NCBI RefSeq assembly: GCF_030463535.1
Contig: NC_132900.1
Coordinates: 30,155,721 to 30,219,720 of the forward strand
Source: Salminus brasiliensis
Taxonomy: Eukaryota; Chordata; Actinopteri; Characiformes; Bryconidae
DNA length: 64,000 nt
Reading direction: 5' to 3'
Numbering within the stretch: the stretch's first letter is position 1; every line of letters begins with the position of its first letter. Shown in pieces: positions 1 through 9,959 of this stretch. The position numbers and the translations under genes were made by a program. Below the pieces are notes generated by a model. The model worked only from the letters and a program-made list of their open reading frames with translations, was not told where the DNA came from and ran no database searches.

Positions 1-1299
1 GATATGCATGACCCAGTACTGAAGTCCCTTCGTATACCAGTGCTAGCAAGGCCTCTCCTCCCGAAATCTTCTACATCTTCATACCTAATGGTCCTTTAGG
101 TGTTCTCCAGACTTGCAAACACATGGATCTAAGCTGCACATCATCTGAGAACGTCTATGGGGTCATAGGGTTGTCAAGGGGGGTGGTGCAGGCTATTTGT
201 CAGCTTCCAGAGAGTTCCTGTTTAGGATCAGGACCTCAGCGAAATTTAACGAACTTGGGTGAATATGGATCTGGGATCTGGAATGGAAGCTGAAGACCCC
301 CATTCGTTATTCCTGTGGCCTTACAGGTGGGGCGTTTCTAGAATACGTGTTCTACTGGTGCAGTGCTAACTGATGCCTAGGCTAGCTTAACTAATGCTTT
401 TACATCCCAGCTGGTGGACTGGTGATCCTGTGGTCCATGTTTGCTCAATGCCAGGGCCGCAAGGTTGCAAGGTTGCTTAGAAGGGCCCCCTATGCTCCCT
501 CAATGCGGCCTTGTCTGAAGACCACATCGATACAAGCTCAGAAGCGGCAAACCAAATTTCCATGAAATTAAAAGAAGGACCAATCAGGGTGAAGAGGTGT
601 GTCTACAGCTGTCTGACAATGGCTGAGAGCTGAGAGCAATGTCCACAGGACAAGGACCACAAAGCATGGGGCTCCATTTGGGACTAGCTGGGCTTGTTAG
701 ATAGGACGTTCCAGGCACAGCGTTTGAGTAGTGGTGGGACAGTGGTGCCCTCTGGAGGTGGAAAGTAGAACTGCATGCTTGACTTGCCAGCAGTATTAAG
801 GTGGTACTCAAGAAAAAAGTACCAACTGGAAGGAATAAGGGAAAACCCACTACTGCCCAGTGTTGTATTTAGAAAGAAATATCCAGACGTCACCACTTTC
901 TTTGCTCTGAATAGATATTCTTCAAATTAGGAGTGACTGATGCTGCATGAGCCACAAGAGGTTATTAATAAACTCTATAATAACACAACAGGGTCTAGCT
1001 GGCTTCAGCCGGAGCTCTATCTTCCTCAGCATGGAGATCTTTATCAGACAGTTTCACATAAACACCATCAGATGCTTCAACAGATTGTTGAGTTCACAGT
1101 CAAATTCTTTAGACAGGCAAATTACACTGCTGTTCAAAAGTTTGGAATACCTGTTTTTAATATTATTAAGGCAGTTTGTTGAAGGAACATATCAACGCTG
1201 CACAATGAAAACCACGCATCTCCATTTTTGTCCGTTTTTAGTTTTCTCCATGGTTTGAACCCTGTAGCTGCTTCTGTACACTGTGTAAATAATTCTGGA
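1..1299. other. Intergenic stretch, no gene recognised
   Basis: Short open frames occur on both strands (for example about 80 codons at 940-1182), but none carries a domain, splice context or composition that I recognise as coding. No clear repeat family is seen either. It may be old, degraded transposon sequence. Confidence 0.4.
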
Positions 1300-1445
1300 T
1301 GAATGGGCCTACCACCTGCCGTTGAGCAACCGCACCATGTTGGAGACTGGGGTTAGATTCCCGGTCTGGGTGACTATGCTGCGCTACACCAATAAGAGTC
1401 CTTGGGCAAGTTAAGGATGCTTTTGCCTTCTTCTATAAAGTCACC
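1300..1445 (-). repeat. Fragment of a dispersed SINE-like repeat (reverse orientation)
   Basis: Contains the elements 'gattcccggtctgggtgac' and 'caccaataagagtccttgggc', which recur in opposite orientation at 55262-55345. The block resembles the tRNA-like part of a fish SINE or a non-autonomous element. Exact boundaries are not visible. Confidence 0.5.
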
Positions 1446-1639
1446 AATTTGAAGATGCATGTTTTTCATTGGACAGTGACGATATATATACCCATATGTA
1501 CAAAATGACCCTGATATGATGCTGATACTCCCCATACGGGCCCCTCACTAGGACTCCCCCTGTCGCTTGCTCCCGAGCAATGCTCCTGAGCAATGCTCCC
1601 GACAGCATGACAACCAGCCCATGCCTCCTCTGATATAGG

Positions 1640-1850
1640 AGAAGTCAGGCCAGGGAAGCTCCCCAGATCCCCGGCTCTGACACATCAGCCAACAGACGCC
1701 TGTGCTGGCCAGCATCACAATGGGAGTGATGAGGGGGGAGAGAGAGAGCGCCGTCTACCCACCAAAGGAGAGAGCACGGTCCATTGTGCTCACTCAGGCT
1801 CCGGCTGTCGATGGCGAATGCAGCATGAGCCGGGATTGGCACTCACTGTT
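1640..1850 (-). repeat. Dispersed SINE-like repeat copy
   Basis: Shares the 'gagggg(g)agagagagcgcc(g/a)tctaccca' block with 47195-47220 and reads in reverse relative to the copies at 7170-7485 and 62930-63110. Those copies carry 'ccatgctgctttgccatcagc' and 'gagcacaattggcc'. Confidence 0.5.
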
Positions 1851-2429
1851 CTCGGGTCATAGGGTCAGGGCCTTAGTTGGGGGTGAATCCTCGAGGTAGA
1901 TTGTTAAATTTTTATAGGTGTAACAGAAGTAGCAAAACCCACATCGCTGTTACATACACTGCATCATCTCCAACACTGCTGGTCAACTGGGACCAACTGG
2001 GACATAACATGGGAGCACAAGGGGGGGGGGGTGAGCTTCAGGTCATTGGCTGCAGTGTTTCTGCCTCAGCATACCATTCAGTCTGATGAATGGCCTTATG
2101 GCCTTTTGTGGCAGTGTGTATGTGTGTGTGTATGTACATTTCTTGGCAGGGTTCCTCCAGTCACAGGAACACAAAGGTCTACTGTAGGGGAAATGTGTGT
2201 GTTTTCTCTCTACTGATCTAATCAGGCCAAGTAAAAAATATAATGCGACAGGCTCTCATACAGCAGTTTCCTGTGTCTATTAAAGCCAATGTGCAAATTC
2301 CATCATGCTGGGGCCTTTTGCTTCTAGTCTACTTTTTGCCATGGTAGCATATTTGAACTTAAATCAATAGCTGAGGCTGCTGCCCTTCCCATAATGCACC
2401 AGTAACTCAACCAAACACACTTCATTTAG

Positions 2430-2912
2430 GACTTGATTGCATTCAGCGACAAGAGCCGACCGAGTTAGTGCAGTCGGGATGTTGGGTGATCACCACCCCA
2501 CCTCATCCCTAACTCCACCACTCATTCCAAAAGTATTGCATAAGGGTGCTGCCAGGGGATTTTGGGCCCCACAACTCTAATAATTTGGCCAATTAATAAA
2601 TTTGTAGAGCCCCTGTAAGCCCCTGTAAACAATACCTCCCTCATACAGTGCCCTCCATCATTCCAGAGAACACAGTTCTTCCACTGCTCCACAGCTCAAA
2701 GCTGGGGGGCTTTATACCCCTCTAGCCCACACCTGGCATTAGGCAGCATGGTGTCAGTAGGCTTATGACGCATATCTGCTCCAGAGAGTCCTATTCTACT
2801 GGTCATACTTCTCTACAGAGCCTAGACAAGCTGTGTTTCAGCAATGGGTGCAACTTAAAGTAGCTGAATGCATTCATTAGACAGGGTGTCCATATATATT
2901 TGGACATATATA
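2430..2912 (-). mobile_element. MITE-A copy (Tc1/mariner-type miniature element), reversed
   Basis: This is the commonest element in the window. The right part reads through 'ccagagaacacagttcttcc', 'ggggggctttataccc', 'cagagagtcctattct' and ends near 'ggtgtccatatatatttggacatata'. The latter is a degraded form of the terminal repeat ATATGTCCAAATGTTTGTGG. The left terminus is lost or diverged. It encodes nothing. Confidence 0.7.
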
Positions 2913-3495
2913 GGGTCGAATTAAATGATAATTCTATTGAATGATGATTCAGTTTTCCAGTGAAAAGATCTCCGTTCACTGGCTGACCACTTCCTCCAAG
3001 CATCACTGGCATGCAGCATGTGCAGGTAGGCAATATGTAGGCCATGCTTAGCAACGCACTGTCAAAACACAAATGGCACACGGGCACCGAGCAGCAGTGG
3101 ACTTCCCTGCATTTCTATTTAATCGGATGTTAAAAACAGAGCATTTGATCAGCATATTTAGCTAAAGCTCTTGCTAGCCGGACACATGGCAGCAGCAAAG
3201 TTGCATGTGAATGTTCTGCAGCTGACCTCAAGCAATGGTGCGACTCATAGATTAAAAAATGTGATGTGAAACACATTCGTGCAACCGCACATTTAGACGC
3301 CACACCACAAACCACATGCTAGCTAGTTAGCTCGCTTTCTCTCCCTCGCTCTCGCTGTTTTTCTGTCCCTCAATCTGTATATCTCTCTGTCTATCTCCAG
3401 GTCTCTCATTAGCTGTTTCTCTGTCTATCTCGTCTTCTTGCTCCCACACGTCTGTTCAGTGGAAGTCAAGAAATAGTTAAATTAGTAAAAAATAC

Positions 3496-3775
3496 ACTAT
3501 GTTGACAAAAGTATTGGGACACCTACATAACCTACTGTTCTGGCATCCTGTATTAAACCCATAGGCATTAATATGGAGCCAGCCCCCCTTTAAGGCTTTT
3601 CTGCACTATAATCTGAGCTCAGCGCTCGGCCCTGACCCCGCTCGGTAACTTTACGTGGTCTGACAGACACTCTGTGGCTGAGCTGCTCTCTGTGGTTCCT
3701 CCTAAACCCTCCCACTGTTTAATAATAATAATACCACTCACAGCTGATGGAGGAAGATATACTAGGGTTTGTATA
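3496..3775 (+). mobile_element. MITE-B partial copy
   Basis: Starts with 'cactatgttgacaaaagtattgggacacc', the same type of terminus as MITE-A but with a different interior: 'gctcagcgctcggccctga', 'aactttacgtggtctgacag', 'cactcacagctgatggagga'. The interior matches the complete copy at 37546-38130. The 3' half is missing here. Confidence 0.65.
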
Positions 3776-3782
3776 TACTTTG

Positions 3783-4060
3783 TTACTGGGACCCAGTCAG
3801 GCTTCCCAAATGGGCCTCATCATTACAGCCCACCCTAATCTCATATGGGTCCCATCTAGGCCTCATGTGCAGTGTACAACCCAGATAGGGGCCCATGCTT
3901 AGCCATGCATCACCCTGGACCCTGGTGATCATCCATATGTGGTGGGGCCATTGTGGAACCCATGGACAAAACTTTCTGATTCCCAGTTGGGATACCCATA
4001 CAGGCCCCACATGGACATGTCATATGGGCTGCCAACCCGTAGGATCAGTGTTATGCTCAG
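3783..4060. repeat. Dispersed 'gggcccatatgg' repeat, copy 1
   Basis: Contains phrases such as 'cccaccctaatctcatatgg', 'gtgcagtgtacaacccagat' and 'tgggatacccatacaggccc'. Their reverse complements recur at 53240-53535 ('gatgacatctgggttgtac' type phrases, 'gagattaaggtgggctgtaa'). It is internally self-similar and non-coding. Confidence 0.6.
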
Positions 4061-4399
4061 GAACAAGGAGCAAGACTCTGAAGACAGGGTCCAGAGAAAC
4101 GGCAACCCCCATGTATATATAAGTAAGTGTAAACACTGCAAGTGGGCCGAGAGCCAGTGAGCAGGTTTCTAAAATATGAACACAATAGAAACCAAAGGCA
4201 TCTAAATGAGCCAAACGCAGAGTTGTGCACGGGCACAGGTTCACTCCTGCCTGCAAAATCTAGTACCAACCAGGCGCACTTGCTCCACCAAAGTCATTCC
4301 ATCCAGATCTGTCTACTTCATCACGGGTGAGTCTCCGTGCAGACCTGCCCACTTTCCTGTGCTTTCCTGTACTTCTTCTGCCTAATTGAGGCTTCAGTG

Positions 4400-4530
4400 C
4401 AGCGGTGCCGTGTCCCAAACTACACACTTCCACACTACTACGTAGTGTTTCAACCATTGCCACCATTAAAACTGCACTCATTAGTGTAGCTGCCCCAGTA
4501 ATGAGGTGTGTGGTTTGGGACGCAGCCACA
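4400..4530. mobile_element. Small palindromic MITE
   Basis: The left end 'gtgtcccaaactacacac' is matched in inverted orientation by 'gtgtgtggtttgggacgc' about 80 bp further on. This gives a short fold-back element with TIRs of about 18 bp. The ends resemble those at 28640 and 28965-28990. Confidence 0.5.
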
Positions 4531-4559
4531 GTAACGCTACATTTTACAGCTGTAACATT

Positions 4560-6520
4560 AACAACCTGTTCTGTGAATAAATTAGCGCATGTATGTAACC
4601 AAACATGTGGTTTAATACCGAGATCAAGACGATGTCATTTAATAAGCCAGGTTTAAGGATCCAGCGGTTCAGTTTATTGACTAGTTATTGAGTGGATCAC
4701 ACAGCACCCGCGGACACACACCGGCCTTATGCAGACCTCTACTTTCAGCCTTCTGTCATACGTCCATCAAACGTCACCATTTACCCTTAATTTGGGTTTG
4801 ACTGCAAACATGCCAGTAGGAACACAAAGCAAACCAGGACTAACATCTAACAATGTATGATCTTCTTGCTTGGTCTGGACCAAAAGAACCGAGCTACAAG
4901 TATAAACACTCCCTTAAACCTATCCCAAAGGTACTGGATGGAGATCAATCACGGCCTGTTACAGTTAACCCCGCCTATGGGCTACATCTCATGCCTTGCT
5001 ACTTACTACCGAACTGTTCACACACACTTAGGTCCTGAAAAAGATGTCTGGTGTGCTTGCATAAAAAAAGGTGTATAAATAGTGTGTGTGAAATTCATTG
5101 GGGTAAAAATGCTGAGATGCAGTTGTACAAGCCTGTTTACCACCCTGTTATTTAGCTCAGGATAAAACACACAGATTGTCCTTTAAGGTGGGTTTGAGAA
5201 AAATGATGGGCTCTGCTAGTTGGTAATTTGGTTGGTTTATGTCATGGTGACAGCCCTCAGCCGCATAGCATAGCATAGCTTAGCCTAGCCTAGCCTAGCT
5301 AAGCATTGGGTTTTAGCACTGGAAGAAGAACTGGAAGAAGTCTGGTCATGGCTAGCTGGCCGGCATGCTAGCTTCATCAGCTTCCCTGTGATGCACGACT
5401 CGCCTCCAAGTGATGCTTCACCCAGTTGGCTAGCGTTAGCCTCTTGCCTCATTTAGCCTTGCTTCCATTCAAATTCTCCTGAAGTAATCATTGTGTTTAG
5501 CCTCTAGACAGTTCGTGGGCGGGGTGTCTGTAAATGTTGATGCTGTAATTATAGCAAGTCAAGACTGTGATGTAAGAGTTTAGGGGTTTTGGAATTGGCC
5601 TGTTTTCCAGCTCTGTTTTCCAGCTCTTCTGGAGGTTCTTTTGAAGGAGGAACAGCAGTGTTTGAGGCTCACAGTTTGTCACTTCCATTTACCAAACTTA
5701 CTAAACACTCTCCTCATTCTACTACAGATAAATATAAAGAGAAATGCAATTTTCCTTTTTAGTGAACCTTTATGCTCCTGAAATATGTGCATATAATTAG
5801 CCTATTTCACAAAAAAAAGAAAAAAAAAACAGAAAAGCTAGACTGTGGCTAATGTTCTCTTACGAGTCACTGTGGAAAAAAAGGCTTCCTGTTGCCCCCT
5901 GGCCTTGCTTCCAGGAGATAAAGGGACAGTTCCTGAAGAGCTGCCTTCAGCTTGTGCAGCGCAGCATCACTTTACGCGCTATTGAGACGGATGCAAATGA
6001 GTAAATAAACTTTGGCGCAAGGCAGAACGGACTCCCTCCCCAAACAAAAGGCAGGAAGCTGGACAGGACGAGAATATTCAGCCTGCCACTGGCACGGGAG
6101 ACTTATTGTGACAAGAAAGGAAGTCTTTGAGAGGCCACCAGTAGTGAAAACAAGTGTGCATGTGTGTGTATGTGTGTGTTTGTTTTCATACATTTTCAAG
6201 ACAAAATTTTCAAGAAATTCAGCAAAAAAAAAAAAATCAAAAACAAGGCCAAGATTAAGCACCCTCAGAATGTCTCATAGATGATAAATGTCCTAATATG
6301 GTCATTGTTTTCATCATAATTTTCATAATTTTAATTTACAGCATTTGTCAGAATACAAGCTTATTTACAAAATAAACAAAAAAATTGATGGGTAATTATT
6401 GTTGGTTATAATATTAGTAGTTTTTCCTTGTTTATAATACATAGGAGATATGTTGCATCAGCTCTGTTAACCATATAGGAGCACTTTGTAGTTCTATAAT
6501 TACAGACAGACTCCTGTCCA
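4560..6520. other. Intergenic stretch with one dispersed repeat
   Basis: No gene is seen. A block at about 5515-5700 ('gactgtgatgtaa', 'ggggttttggaattggcctg', 'ctggaggttctttt') recurs at 49225-49360. A short run of 'tagcctagcc' pentamers lies at 5266-5305, and there is an A-rich tract at 5810-5835. Confidence 0.45.
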
Positions 6521-6529
6521 CCTGTTTCT

Positions 6530-7165
6530 GGACTCTGAAGAGGTGGTGCACCGTTCTACTGTGCAGCGACTCCTGCACACATATGACCTTAATGGGAGTC
6601 ATCAGAAGGACACCTTTCCTGTGACCTCACCACAAAACTCAGTGTCAACGTCTCATTTTGGAAACATTTTTGGAAGTTCAGATAGCAGGTATGTTTGCAG
6701 GAAAAGGGGTCAGTGGGGGATTGCATAAAATACCAGCAAATTCTGGAAGCAAACATCAAACATCTCACCATCTGTAAAAGAATAAAAACTAAAATAAAAT
6801 AAATCTGAAGGTGAAAAGAGGAGGAGCTTGCACAGCAGGTTCATGCTCCTAAACACCCCTAAACTCCTCCACAATGGACTTCCTCAAGAGATGCAAGCTG
6901 AAGATTTTGCCACGGTCCCTACAATCCCCTGACCTACACAATATCAAAAATAGATTTTCGATCTCATGTAGATTTTGTTAATGGACCACAAAAGAGCAGT
7001 GCAGGAAGACGGAAATCCACTAAACAAGAACTGAAACACTCTTCTCTTAGCTGCTGCAAAAAAAGGTGTTTGAGAGCTGTGATCCTCGCCAAACGAGGGG
7101 TTGCAAAGTTCTGGACATTCAGAGTGTCCAAACTTTTGCTTGGGACCTCATATATATCTATTGTG
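6530..7165 (+). pseudogene. Decayed Tc1/mariner-like transposon remnant
   Basis: The plus strand carries a broken reading frame. At 6538-6620 it gives a VVHRSTVQRLLHTY-like stretch. At 6868-6960 it encodes LKILPRSLQSPDLHNI, which resembles the 'QSPDLNPIEN' block containing the last catalytic acidic residue region of Tc1/mariner transposases. Stops and frameshifts separate the pieces. The segment ends with 'gtccaaacttttgcttggga', similar to ends of this superfamily. Family assignment is an inference from short motifs. Confidence 0.45.
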
Positions 7166-7169
7166 CTAC

Positions 7170-7485
7170 AACTATGGCATGGCCCAGGGAAAGGGGGGTG
7201 GCGGCGCGACGGGCAAATCCTGAGCCATGCTGCTTTGCCATCAGCGGCCGGAGTCTGATAGAGCACAATTGGCCATGCTCTCTCCAGGTGGGTAGATGGT
7301 GCTCTCTCCCATCAGTCTAAAGGTGATGTTGGCTTTCCTCCAAGGCAAAAAAAGAGGCAGTGGCCTCATGGATTTCACATGGATTGGAGGAGACATGTGT
7401 TAAGTCCTTACCCTTCAAGTGTTGGGAGCGCTGCTTGTGCTAGGGGGAGCTACGAACGGGTGGGTAAACTGGCAGAACCAAATGA
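7170..7485 (+). repeat. SINE-like repeat copy
   Basis: It contains 'gagccatgctgctttgccat', 'gagcacaattggccatgctc', 'ggagacatgtgttaagtcc' and 'agggggagctacgaacgggt'. These blocks occur in the same order at 62940-63110 and in part at 9395-9440 and 52500-52700. At 62936 the block is preceded by 'gttcgaatcccgggcc', an RNA polymerase III B-box-like sequence, which suggests a tRNA-derived SINE. Confidence 0.55.
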
Positions 7486-7583
7486 ATTAATCATTAATAA
7501 ATAAATAAATAAATAATACACAATGATGTAATACATATAATACATATACTGATGAGTCCAAGTCCTTACTTTGTAGAAAAACA

Positions 7584-7584
7584 A

Positions 7585-7627
<43 letters not shown>

Positions 7628-7704
7628 TGTTTGTGTATAAGGGAGAGAGAGAGTGAAAGAAAGAGAGAGAGAGATTATGTGTGTGTGTGTGTGTGTGTGT
7701 GTGC
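7584..7704. repeat. Compound (TG)n / purine microsatellite
   Basis: A (TG)n tract of about 40 bp is followed by a GA-rich block and a second (TG)n tract of about 30 bp. Open frames of Thr-His or Cys-Val here are repeat artefacts. Confidence 0.9.
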
Positions 7705-8289
7705 ACATTTCCAGGCCACAACCATACAGCAATAGTCATTTAACTGATGGGAGGTGTTGGGGTATTTACTGAGCCTCATGCCTCATGCGGTGGACGGCAG
7801 CTTGAGCTGAGCAGAAGCTGAAGAGGAGTTTTCACTTCTTCAAAAAGCAGCTGGTGAGTTTATGACCTCGCGGTTCAATTACTAATGCATTTGTAATATT
7901 AATCATCATATCCTACATGGGTTATATGATTTAGGGTATTATAGTGTGCAGTTATTCCTGGGATAAGCGTCATTCCCATAACTGCTTCTTGTCACCAGTG
8001 CGGACTGGAATTTCATGGGACGGAAGACTCCGTGTGTTCTCTTTAGCAGCAATGCTCCTTTGTGGGCTTGACAGTAAACTGCGATTGTCATGTTGTCCCA
8101 ATATCTGTCTTTTATCTCTTTGATCTCTTTTTTCTCTGAAGATAACCTCTCTCTCTCTCTGAAGATAATTCTCTCTTTTATCTCTGAAGATAAAAGACAG
8201 CTGTGACATTTGGAGCTTTTTGTTGTGCCTAAATGTGCAATCTCTTAGATGTCAGAAGGTCATCGCTACTGTTATTACGCCTCCTTCTA

Positions 8290-8715
8290 TGTATATATGT
8301 CCAAATGTTTGTGGACATGCATTCTAATGAGTGCACATTCAGCTACTTGCACGCAGCTGACACAGATGTGCAACCACACAGACAGCTCATTTAGTACTGC
8401 CAATAGAATAGGACTGTGGGGTACAAAGACCCCCAGCATTAAGCAGGGGAGCAGTGGAAGTGCATGTGTTATCTGGAATGATGGATGGTGGTGCTCCATT
8501 CAATACTTTTGAGAGCTGAATAGTGCTCTTGTGGCTGAATGCAATCAAATCCACCCAGCAATGCTGTAGCAAAATCTAATAGAAAGCCTTTTTCCATGGA
8601 TAGTAGAGACAGTTACACAAACAAAAGCAGGATCTACTGTTTTTTTGATACTCTTGATTTCAGAAGTCAGTATGAGCAGGTGTCCCAATACTTTTTACTT
8701 TTGTCCATATGGTAT
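8290..8715 (+). mobile_element. MITE-A copy
   Basis: Begins 'tatatgtccaaatgtttgtgg' and ends 'ggtgtcccaatactttttac(ttttgtccatat)', so both imperfect terminal inverted repeats are present. The interior has 'gccaatagaataggactgtg' and 'gttatctggaatgatggatg'. It is shortened internally compared with the copy at 20666-21240. Confidence 0.8.
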
Positions 8716-9034
8716 ATGGTCATATTTAACTAAGCATGTGCCTTTTGGACCATAAAAGTCATTGAAGTGCTCATCTATGCCACCTTTTACATATTAAAAA
8801 GGCCTGCTGTTCAAAGTCTGAGGTTTACTGTCGTCGTTAAAGCTCCTGACCCACTTTTACTGACGTCTCCTTTCAGTTTTCTAGTCGCACTTCCAGTACG
8901 GGCTGCCTTTACACCTGTGAATGAAACCAGCAGCTGCGTTTTGCACTGCAGAGTGCGGAGGCCCGATGCACACGGCAGACTATCTGGTGCATTGCATAAG
9001 AGCGATCCTTAAAGTATGATAAGACTGGAGTTAG

Positions 9035-9350
9035 ACGGCAGTGCCTGAATCCAGAGTAGAACCTTTTCTGGAAGTGCTGTTGGAGTAACTGTCTCTACTG
9101 TCCAGGGAAGAAGGCTTTCTACTAGATTTTGAAGGAGCATTGCTGTGAGGATTTGATTGCATTCAGCCACAAGAGCATAAGGGCACCACCCATCATTGCA
9201 GAGATCACAGTTCTTCCACTGCTCCACAGCTCAATGCTGGGGTGATTTATACCCCTCTACTAGCCCATAGTGGCAATAGGCTCATGATATTTATCTGCTC
9301 CAGAGAGTCCTATTCTATTGGCAGTACTTCTCTACAGAACTAGACACTCT
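9035..9350 (-). mobile_element. MITE-A internal fragment, reversed
   Basis: The order 'ctgtccagggaagaaggctt', 'gaggatttgattgcattcag', 'cacagttcttccactgctcc' and 'gagagtcctattctattggc' is that of MITE-A read backwards. The terminal repeats are not intact. Confidence 0.7.
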
Positions 9351-9550
9351 TCAGTGGCCTAATGCGCTACCCCAAAGGCCCAAGGCTTGAGAGTTTGAAC
9401 CCCGAGCCATGCTGCTTTGCCATTAGCAGCCAGAGTCCTAGAGAGCACAACCAGCCACCATCCCAGAGAACACAGTTCTCCCACTGCTCTACAGCTCAAT
9501 AGTATTGGGGGGGTTTATCCCCCTATAGCCCACACCTGGCATTAGGACTT
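9351..9550. repeat. SINE head joined to a MITE-A scrap
   Basis: The segment 9355-9440 reads 'cagtggcctaatgcgctacc' followed by 'gtttgaaccccgagccatgc', which looks like A-box/B-box spacing of a tRNA-derived SINE head. It is followed at once by MITE-A sequence (9455-9545, 'agaacacagttctcccactg', 'cacacctggcattagg'). Confidence 0.5.
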
Positions 9551-9734
9551 GGACTTTTGGACTTGTGGGAAATGTGAGGGGTGGGGTTAGTTCTGCATTC
9601 CCCTCAGCGTATTTCCCCACTGTAGCTCAGCACAACTGCTTATGCTTATGATCAAGCGTAATCCACCACTTCCCTAATTCTGAAGCCGATTTCACAGCTG
9701 TTTTCATATTCCGCAGCCAAAGCCGGGCGCCAGG

Positions 9735-9959
9735 ATGAATGCGAGTCAGCAGAACGCCTCCCTGAGCTGTCAGTCGAACACCAGTGTCACTTCCGTCCTC
9801 TTCCCCTGCCTCTACACTGTCCTCTTCCTGGCCGCCATCGTGCTCAACTGCCTGGCCGCCTGGATCTTCTTCCAGATCCGCAGCAGCTCCACCTTCGTGG
9901 TGTACCTGAAGAATGTGGTGGTGGCTGACCTGCTGATGACCCTGACCGTGCCGGTGAAG
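9735..9959 (+). CDS. p2ry13: p2ry13-like coding exon 1
   Basis: Encodes residues 1-75, the glycosylated N-terminus through most of TM2 (ADLLMTLTVPVK). The donor is AAG|GTGCTG at 9960. Reading through the donor gives V-L-V-D, a degraded echo of the V-L-G-D that starts exon 2. Confidence 0.85.

Noticed and set aside
9355-9440. tRNA-like A-box/B-box arrangement
   Set aside because: No complete cloverleaf can be drawn. The same block recurs as part of a dispersed SINE-like family, so it was not called as a tRNA gene.
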